From Pokkaliibacter plantistimulans (lineage in GTDB: Bacteria; Pseudomonadota; Gammaproteobacteria; Pseudomonadales; Balneatricaceae): a stretch of DNA of 64,000 nt. Below the pieces are notes generated by a model that was not told the origin of the DNA, made no database searches, and saw nothing but the letters and a program-made list of their open reading frames with translations. Of this stretch, positions 58,459-64,000 are shown piece by piece. The stretch lies in the NCBI RefSeq assembly GCF_046844695.1, contig NZ_CP177354.1:3100001-3164000 (forward strand), read 5' to 3'. Each line of letters opens with the position of its first letter. Position 1 is the stretch's first letter. The position numbers and the translations under genes were made by a program.

Positions 58459-58511
58459 TGTGCGTAATAGCGCACGAAGGGAATGCTATCATTTGTGCGT
58501 TATAGCGTACA
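58459..58511. promoter_or_regulatory. Twin operators for the XRE-cupin regulator
   Basis: TGTGCGTAATAGCGCACG at 58459-58476 and TGTGCGTTATAGCGTACA at 58494-58511 differ at three of 18 positions, and both are imperfect palindromes around the centre. Centres are 35 bp apart. Placed between the divergent transporter and regulator genes, they are the best candidate binding sites for the regulator and could control both. Confidence 0.75.
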
Positions 58512-58560
58512 AGCGGCTTTTGACAGATCACAGGTGTGGTGGCACAGGCAGGTAGGGCAA

Positions 58561-59187
58561 GTGACGAATAATCAAACAGCGGACCCAGCGCTGTCGGTCA
58601 ATATCAATATCGGTCGGTATCTGAAGACGTTGCGCCAGCAGCTGGGCTGGAGTCTGGACCGTTGCAGCAGTGAGACCGGTGTCAGTAAGGCTATGCTGGG
58701 ACAGATCGAACGGGGAGAGTCCAGCCCGACCATGGTCACCCTGTGGAAGATTGCAGTAGGCTGTGGTGTCTCGTTGTCCAGCTTTCTAGATGTCGCTCAG
58801 CAAGTGAGTGGTAATGAGACCCTGATACGAACAGGTAATGAAGCGGAGTTCAGCGAGGTGGAGATTGGCATGTATGCGCATGCTGTATTTCCCTTTGATC
58901 CACGCATGGGATTTGAGCTGTTTCATATATTACTGGCCCCGGGATGTGATCATCATTCGATTGCTCATGCACCAGGGGTGATCGAGCATGTCATTGTGCT
59001 TGAAGGTCAGATGGATGTGCTGGTGGGGGAGCAGTGGCATCCGCTGGGTAAGGGGGAAGCTATCCGCTTTGCCGCAGACCAGCCTCATGCCTATCGCAAT
59101 CTTCATGATGAGGCGGCGGCCATTCATAATCTGATTCACTATCCACCAAGCGCACAGCAAACCACTACGTTGGTCTGGCCGGGTTAG
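58561..59187 (+). CDS. XRE-family regulator with cupin domain, YdcN/SutR-like
   Basis: This 208-residue protein has an N-terminal helix-turn-helix (INIGRYLKTLRQQLGWSLDR, then GVSKAMLGQIERGESSPTM) and a C-terminal cupin (HHSIAHAPGVIEHVIVLEGQ, GEAIRFAADQPHAYRN). The E. coli relative YdcN (SutR) regulates sulfur-use genes. It is divergent from the transporter and probably regulates it through the twin sites at 58459-58511. The GTG at 58561 has GGTAGGG upstream. Confidence 0.9.
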   Translation: MTNNQTADPALSVNINIGRYLKTLRQQLGWSLDRCSSETGVSKAMLGQIERGESSPTMVTLWKIAVGCGVSLSSFLDVAQQVSGNETLIRTGNEAEFSEVEIGMYAHAVFPFDPRMGFELFHILLAPGCDHHSIAHAPGVIEHVIVLEGQMDVLVGEQWHPLGKGEAIRFAADQPHAYRNLHDEAAAIHNLIHYPPSAQQTTTLVWPG

Positions 59188-59391
59188 TCCGTCTGAAAGC
59201 CTGCAGGTTGTGCGAGTGACGCGAAAAACCGGAACCGATCGGTAAAAAGTTTGTCTCTTCCCTCACCGGCGCTGTATAAATCTCCTTTCGTATTTCTCTG
59301 AAGCCGGGCTGGCACTCTCCCATGGCATGTGGCCCTGTTAAGGCGCCTGCTGAATGGGACTGTTCGCTACGCCATGACAGGAACTGAGTAC

Positions 59392-59652
59392 ATGAGTGAG
59401 GCTGATAAAGCTCGCCAGGCATTGTATGCCACGGTTACGCGACAGATAGAAAGCAATACACCGCCTGCGGCTGCCAAAGCAATGAAGCGCCTGCGGGAGA
59501 AAGGCTATAGCGATGAGCAGGCTATGGGACTGATTGCTGCGGCGTTATCCCATGAGATGACCACCGTGATGAAATCCGGCACCACGTATAATGCCGCGCG
59601 TTATGCCAAGTCATTGGATCGACTGCCGAAGTTACCCTGGAATAAGGGGTAA
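59392..59652 (+). CDS. Small hypothetical protein
   Basis: This 86-residue helical, charged protein (MSEADKARQALYATVTRQIE, RLREKGYSDEQAMGLIAAAL) has no signal peptide. AGGAAC precedes the ATG. I do not recognise a named family. Confidence 0.7.
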   Translation: MSEADKARQALYATVTRQIESNTPPAAAKAMKRLREKGYSDEQAMGLIAAALSHEMTTVMKSGTTYNAARYAKSLDRLPKLPWNKG

Positions 59653-59840
59653 CGTCCCTGTCTTACGCAGTACCCGTCTCATCTTTCCATGTGAAACCTG
59701 AGGCGATGCATTCACACAAATAACAAAAGCAACGCGCAGAATAACAGCGATTTTTATGCAGTAGGCCTGTCATACGTACAGGTCTGCGTCTGTCATTTTC
59801 CTGCCGTGCCTCTTGGAGCAGTAGCAAAGGGTTATCGGGT

Positions 59841-60251
59841 ATGAATAGAAGTCTTGCCGCTATCAACTTCTGGTCGAGATTGACGCTGGGGATCATCTTC
59901 ATCTACCAGGGGTTGATTCCCAAACTGATGTACAACAACGCAACTGAGCGTATGCTGATCGATGCTCATCGATTGACCGATTTGCAGCTGGGTGGGATGG
60001 GAATCGTGCAGTTGGCAGGTGCTGCTGAAATTGTACTGGGGTTCTGCATTCTGCTGTTTCATCGCAGTGCCTGGCCTTTACTGATTACCTGTCTGTTGAT
60101 GCTGGGATTACTGATTGACGTCATGATGGTGGCGCCCGCGTTGATGAGCGAGGCCTTCAACCCGTTAGTGACTAATCTGGCCATTTTCTTCCTGGCGGTC
60201 ATCGGTATGATTTCTAACCAGCGCCGTCCAGCGCCGGGCTGGATTAGCTGA
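59841..60251 (+). CDS. DoxX-like membrane protein
   Basis: This 136-residue protein has four membrane helices, starting NFWSRLTLGIIFIYQGLIPK and with AGAAEIVLGFCILL, which fits the DoxX-like (DoxX_3) group. Functions in this group are poorly known. Only 4 bp separate it from the methyltransferase gene downstream, so they are probably co-transcribed. Confidence 0.8.
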   Translation: MNRSLAAINFWSRLTLGIIFIYQGLIPKLMYNNATERMLIDAHRLTDLQLGGMGIVQLAGAAEIVLGFCILLFHRSAWPLLITCLLMLGLLIDVMMVAPALMSEAFNPLVTNLAIFFLAVIGMISNQRRPAPGWIS

Positions 60252-60255
60252 TGTC

Positions 60256-61005
60256 ATGGACGTAAGAGCAATGCTCAAGATTGACCCGGAACAGCAGATC
60301 CTTGCCGCATGGCAGGACAATGCCCAACCCTGGATTGAAGCTATCGCTGCAGGTGATATTCGCTCCAGGGTGGAGGTGACCAATCAGGCCATTCTGGATG
60401 CGATTGCGAGCGTTCATCCTCACCATGTTCTTGATCTGGGCTGTGGTGAGGGGTGGCTTAGTGAAAGACTGCTTGATCTCGGGATCGACGTTCTGGCATC
60501 CGATGCCGTCCCCGAGCTGGTTCAGTGCGCACGGCAACGATGCGGCGGGCGAGGGCGGTTTATCGAGGCAAGCTATGCCGAGCTTGCTCAGATAGTGCAA
60601 AGCGCGGCTGATTCCCCGTTATTGGACATGGCTGTGGCCAACTTTTCATTGTTGGGCGAACACAGTACGGTGCAGGCAATTCAGGCTTGTTATCAGCTAT
60701 TGGCCCCGCAGGGAGTGCTGGTTATACAAACACTCCATCCTGTTGTCGCCTGCCCAGACGGGCGATATATCGATGGCTGGCGACCCGGGAGTTGGGTGGG
60801 GCTTAGCAACCGTTTTGCCCGTGCTGCACCCTGGTATTTCAGAACGCTGGCTTCCTGGATAAAGACGCTGGCAGACTGCGGATTTTACTGCTGTGAAATG
60901 CGGGAGCCGCTGGATCATCAGGGAGCACTGCCGTGCTCGCTGATATTGGTGTGCAAAAAGCGCCCGGATGTGCCTGATCTGAGCGTGAATGGCGTTGCTG
61001 CTTAG
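60256..61005 (+). CDS. Class I SAM-dependent methyltransferase
   Basis: This 249-residue protein has motif I VLDLGCGEGWLSERLLD, an acidic post-motif (LASDAVPELV), and later motifs MAVANFSLLGEH and LLAPQGVLVIQTLHP. The substrate cannot be deduced. The TAG stop lies in the first bases of repeat copy 4. Confidence 0.88.
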   Translation: MDVRAMLKIDPEQQILAAWQDNAQPWIEAIAAGDIRSRVEVTNQAILDAIASVHPHHVLDLGCGEGWLSERLLDLGIDVLASDAVPELVQCARQRCGGRGRFIEASYAELAQIVQSAADSPLLDMAVANFSLLGEHSTVQAIQACYQLLAPQGVLVIQTLHPVVACPDGRYIDGWRPGSWVGLSNRFARAAPWYFRTLASWIKTLADCGFYCCEMREPLDHQGALPCSLILVCKKRPDVPDLSVNGVAA

Positions 61006-61165
61006 CAGGCTGTTGAAAAACGTTATCGAGGCAGCCGAGACAAGGAAATACCCCGAGGGCACAAGAAACAGGCGAAAAAGCGGAGTTTAGTGAACTAAAT
61101 GAGCATTTTGAGCCTGTTTTTGACGCAGTATTCGGCAACGCAGATAGATTTTCAACGACCTGTTA
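61002..61165 (-). repeat. Dispersed MITE-like repeat, copy 4 (inverted, with insertion)
   Basis: Opposite orientation to the other copies and 164 bp long: relative to them it contains about 18 extra bases around ATACCCCGAGGGCACAAG in the arm. The terminal inverted repeats are intact. It overlaps the stop codon of the methyltransferase gene. Confidence 0.92.
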
Positions 61166-61317
61166 GGTAGTCACGGAGTGATCGCTACAGATTAATCAGG
61201 CTAGTCATGTTCAAGACGGCAGCAATACAGAGTGAATGCTGCGAGCTGGTCCTCACTCAGGCTTGAGCTGCCCATCCCCATTTCTGGCAGGTGCCAACAA
61301 CGATCAGGAGGAGCTGT

Positions 61318-62523
61318 ATGGACTACCGAACGTATATCTTCGTCTTGATGCAACTCTGCCTGCTGCTCACCATCATCATCGCCTCATTACGTCTGACGCT
61401 GCCGCGAACAGTCAAAGGCACCGGAACCTGGGCATTGGCCTGTCTGGCCTTTATCTTTACCGCCGTGACGTTACTGTCACTACCTGACGTCTCTCCCGTC
61501 CTGCTGTTGCTGTTCGCCAATACAGCCTATCTGGCCACCGTCATCCTGCAGGTGCATGCCATTCGGCGCCACCTGCTGCACCGTTTTCCATCCTGGCAGC
61601 AGTGTGTCAGCCAGATCATGACCAGCTTTATTCCTGTTGCCGCCCTGACGCTGGTGTTTCCTAATCAGCCCGCTCGCGTGGCCATGCTGATGATACTGAC
61701 CATAGGTTATTACGCGCTGGCCGTACGCTGTCTGCTGGCGGATGGAAGGGCTCGCAAGGCACTCGGAGGGCGCATTATTCTGGCGGCATTCATCGGTGCG
61801 ATCGGGATTGCTGCGGTCAGAATGTGGGCTGAACTCATCAGCTTGCTGACGCCTGCAGGTAATGTGGCAGATACCAGCTGGTTTCGTGAGCCATACATCA
61901 TGGCTTTCAGCGGCTCTGTGGTGTGCAGCAGCCTCGGTTTTATGCTGTTATCGACAGATAAACTGCGGATCATGTATGAGCGTCTGGCAGTTCACGACCC
62001 CCTGACCGGCCTGCTCAGTCGTCGGGGGTTGGTAGAAATGTCTGAGTTTGAGCTATTGCGGCAGCAGCAACATGGGCAGGTCATCGCTGCAGTGATCTGC
62101 CGTATTGAGCATTTCGATGAGCTGGGTTTTCGCTACGGTAATGGTGCTGCCGAGGCGGCGCTGGTGACCCTGGCACAGACTATCCGACAACACACCCATG
62201 AGACGGACCTGGCCGGTCGATATGGGCATTGTGAACTCATCATGTTGTTCCCGGCAGGGCTGGACGATGCGCAGTACAAGATCCAGCAAATTCAGACAGA
62301 CATTCAGAACATATGGATTGAAGCCAGGGCGCTGCGCTTTCAGTTCGCTATCAGCACCGCCATGGAAGCCTTGCAGCCCGGTGTGCAGGTGTTTGAGCAT
62401 GTACATCAGCGATTATTAGCCCGCCTTCAGCCTGAGCCTGTGCACGAGAATGCAGTATTGGTGAGTATCAAGGCGAACGGTGAAGCGGACACGGTGAGAG
62501 TGGAGCAGGTGCTTCGAGACTAA
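61318..62523 (+). CDS. Membrane protein with degenerate GGDEF domain
   Basis: This 401-residue protein has about seven N-terminal membrane helices (residues 5-215) and a GGDEF-fold domain (about 225-380, LAVHDPLTGLLSRRGLVEMS and DLAGRYGHCELIMLFP). The active-site GG(D/E)EF is replaced by GHCEL, so it cannot be a normal diguanylate cyclase; it may bind c-di-GMP or GTP, or be a signalling scaffold. The start ATG at 61318 has AGGAGGAG upstream. Downstream is the PNPOx-like gene, 58 bp away. Confidence 0.88.
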   Translation: MDYRTYIFVLMQLCLLLTIIIASLRLTLPRTVKGTGTWALACLAFIFTAVTLLSLPDVSPVLLLLFANTAYLATVILQVHAIRRHLLHRFPSWQQCVSQIMTSFIPVAALTLVFPNQPARVAMLMILTIGYYALAVRCLLADGRARKALGGRIILAAFIGAIGIAAVRMWAELISLLTPAGNVADTSWFREPYIMAFSGSVVCSSLGFMLLSTDKLRIMYERLAVHDPLTGLLSRRGLVEMSEFELLRQQQHGQVIAAVICRIEHFDELGFRYGNGAAEAALVTLAQTIRQHTHETDLAGRYGHCELIMLFPAGLDDAQYKIQQIQTDIQNIWIEARALRFQFAISTAMEALQPGVQVFEHVHQRLLARLQPEPVHENAVLVSIKANGEADTVRVEQVLRD

Positions 62524-62581
62524 GCCTGCAAAATGTCTTCACCCATGCTTTGCGCGGGCCAGTGTACATAGGTAAAAGCGC

Positions 62582-63235
62582 ATGGATAAGAGTGAGAATA
62601 AATCTATGGAAGAAAGTTGGATCGACAGTATCGAGGCATTGCGGAGCCACTATGCAATGCCTTCTGAGATGGTAAAGAAAAAGCAGCTGGATAAGCTGGA
62701 CTCCTATGCCAGTCAGTTTATTGTATTGTGTCCTTTTGCCCTGCTGGCGACGACGGATAGCAATGGTGGGGTAGACTGTTCACCCAGAGGTGATAGTCCC
62801 GGATTTATGCAGATTTTGAATGAGCGGCAGTTACTGTTGCCGGATCGCCCCGGTAACAACCGCCTCGATAGTCTGGAGAACGTCATCCGCTGCTCCGCTG
62901 TCGGCTTGCTGTTACTGATTCCGGGTTTTGCCGAGTGCTTACGGATTAACGGCCATGCCCGTATCTCGGTAGTGCCAGCGCTGCTGGAAAGATGTGCTCA
63001 TGAGGGCAAGCCACCGCGCTCGGTGATAGTTATCGATGTAGCGGAGGTATATTTCCACTGCTCTAAAGCCATTACACGCTCGGCATTGTGGTCAGCTGAG
63101 TCGCAAGTGCCCAGAGAGGTCATGCCCTCACTGGGGCGAATCTTGATGGCGCAAACGGCACCCGGCACCGCCGAGTCTGAGATACAGCAGATCGAGTCAC
63201 AGATTGCGGAGCGAGTGCGGACGCAGCTTTATTGA
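62582..63235 (+). CDS. Pyridoxamine-5'-phosphate-oxidase-like flavoprotein
   Basis: This 217-residue protein of the split-barrel FMN family has the MSMEG_1061-type pattern (FALLATTDSNGGVDCSPRGD, RLDSLENVIRCSAVGLLLLI, LRINGHARIS and VYFHCSKAITRSALW). Such proteins bind FMN or F420 and may reduce small molecules. The substrate is unknown. A second ATG at 62606 is a possible start. Confidence 0.85.
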   Translation: MDKSENKSMEESWIDSIEALRSHYAMPSEMVKKKQLDKLDSYASQFIVLCPFALLATTDSNGGVDCSPRGDSPGFMQILNERQLLLPDRPGNNRLDSLENVIRCSAVGLLLLIPGFAECLRINGHARISVVPALLERCAHEGKPPRSVIVIDVAEVYFHCSKAITRSALWSAESQVPREVMPSLGRILMAQTAPGTAESEIQQIESQIAERVRTQLY

Positions 63236-63275
63236 ACGGGACGGACTGAGGAGTACGCCGCCCGTCCACCAAGCA

Positions 63276-64000
63276 CTACAGTGCGGGTTGCCACACTTTC
63301 TGCGGCAGGAGGTAGACGCCGGCGGAGGCCCGGCTGCCTTCGCCCACGATATGCCCGATGCCTGTTGTCATGACAGCAAGGGTCACGTCGAAGGCATTGA
63401 GGCTATCTCCTTCACCTGCAGTCAGGTTGGCCATGGCGCCATTGGCAATCAGGTAGACCTTATGGCCAGAGGGCAGGGTATACCCCTCAACCAATGGCAA
63501 TGCAGTCTCATGCGGGCAGGCATCGAGGGCTTCGTGCTCAATTTCATCCTGTCGGTGGCCTGAGTTGAGCAAGAAGCAGCCGTCTTTCAGTTGCTGTAAA
63601 ACAGACCAGGGCAAAACGTGATGTGCACCTGTCGCCGTGCAGATGACATCGGCCAGAGGGGCGAGCTCTTCTACGCTACCCGTTAACCAGCCGTCATAGG
63701 CAGCCTGTACGCGCCGCGCCGGATCGGCTTCAGCCACCATGATCTGACCGCCATAAGCTCGGGCACTGTCAGCCAGGCCTTGGCCAACAGTGCCGTAACC
63801 GACAATCAGTACTTTCTTCTCGTGCAGGCTCAGTCGTGTGGTATTAAAGAATGCATGCCAGGTGGTCAGTCCGACCATGTGGCGGTTGTGCAAACCTTCT
63901 TTGACCGGCAGATCGTCCCAGTTAAAAATCGGATAAGTCGGCAGTATGCCTTGCAGACGGTTAACTCCTGATCCTGTTGCCTCAAGACTGGCAATGATAT
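63276..64000 (-). CDS. S-adenosylhomocysteinase-like protein, 5' end outside window
   Basis: About 241 residues of the C-terminal part are visible; the frame runs off the right edge. The NAD-binding domain is clear: KVLIVGYGTVGQGLADSARA, VICTATGAHHVL and GCFLLNSGHRQDEI, with HNRHMVGLTTWHAFFN just before it. It resembles adenosylhomocysteinase but diverges from the standard C-terminus (no KPDHYRY-like end), so it may be a family relative that is not a true SAH hydrolase. Confidence 0.8.
   Translation of the reverse strand, partial: IIASLEATGSGVNRLQGILPTYPIFNWDDLPVKEGLHNRHMVGLTTWHAFFNTTRLSLHEKKVLIVGYGTVGQGLADSARAYGGQIMVAEADPARRVQAAYDGWLTGSVEELAPLADVICTATGAHHVLPWSVLQQLKDGCFLLNSGHRQDEIEHEALDACPHETALPLVEGYTLPSGHKVYLIANGAMANLTAGEGDSLNAFDVTLAVMTTGIGHIVGEGSRASAGVYLLPQKVWQPAL

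Noticed and set aside
59663..59902. Minus-strand frame upstream of the DoxX-like gene
   Set aside because: It overlaps the start of a well-supported gene and has no start signal or recognisable domain.
33706..61165. Repeat copies as a CRISPR array
   Set aside because: The copies are far apart, 147 bp long and have terminal inverted repeats; no regular short repeats with spacers occur in the window.

Overview
The window looks like chromosomal DNA of a gammaproteobacterium, most likely from the Oceanospirillales/Pseudomonadales side. AcnB, MiaE, cobalamin-dependent MetH, DapA and SstT are all close to the gammaproteobacterial forms. The fructose PTS has the EIIA-HPr-EI fusion layout known from Pseudomonas and relatives. 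A NosP/NahK/ErbR/ExaC block matches the order of the ethanol-oxidation regulatory region of Pseudomonas aeruginosa. The genus is an inference; no rRNA or tRNA gene is present to fix it.

Layout. (1) 1-9.25 kb is an accessory type VI secretion (T6SS) effector island: accessory genes, a PAAR spike tip, a large modular effector with an A+T-rich lysozyme-like C-terminal tip, a secreted TPR immunity protein, an IS5-family insertion with a target duplication, and an orphan toxin tail coupled to a frameshifted immunity pseudogene. (2) 9.5-17.2 kb is core metabolism: acnB with a hairpin-rich upstream region, divergent miaE, then metH. (3) 17.2-28.6 kb holds two envelope-glycan clusters (GT39 + PAP2 in both; GT2 and a flippase-like membrane protein in the first), a DUF1127-type small gene behind a structured leader, and a DctPQM TRAP transporter. 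(4) 28.7-39.6 kb holds SstT, an EamA exporter with a divergent LysR regulator, and the Cra-fruBKA fructose locus with two Cra-like operators. (5) 39.6-49.3 kb is mixed housekeeping: DUF5610, DUF2946 and PepSY proteins, DapA, a LigB-type dioxygenase, a 2-hydroxyacid dehydrogenase, a diacylglycerol-kinase-like protein, a phosphoesterase and MarC. (6) 49.6-56.7 kb is the NosP-NahK-ErbR-ExaC signalling and aldehyde-oxidation block. (7) 56.7-64 kb holds a candidate sRNA, a YdcO/YdcN-type transporter-regulator pair with twin operators, small proteins, a DoxX-like protein, a methyltransferase, a degenerate GGDEF protein, a PNPOx-like protein and the truncated end of an S-adenosylhomocysteinase-like gene.

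A dispersed repeat of about 147 bp (terminal inverted repeats, internal hairpins, MITE-like) occurs four times, at 33.7, 41.15, 56.65 and 61.0 kb. It lies between genes, and two copies supply the stop codon of the neighbouring gene. The strongest candidates for undescribed biology are the modular T6SS effector-immunity array, this repeat family, the bulged-hairpin leader at 22.2 kb and the terminator-ended structured RNA candidate at 57.0-57.16 kb.
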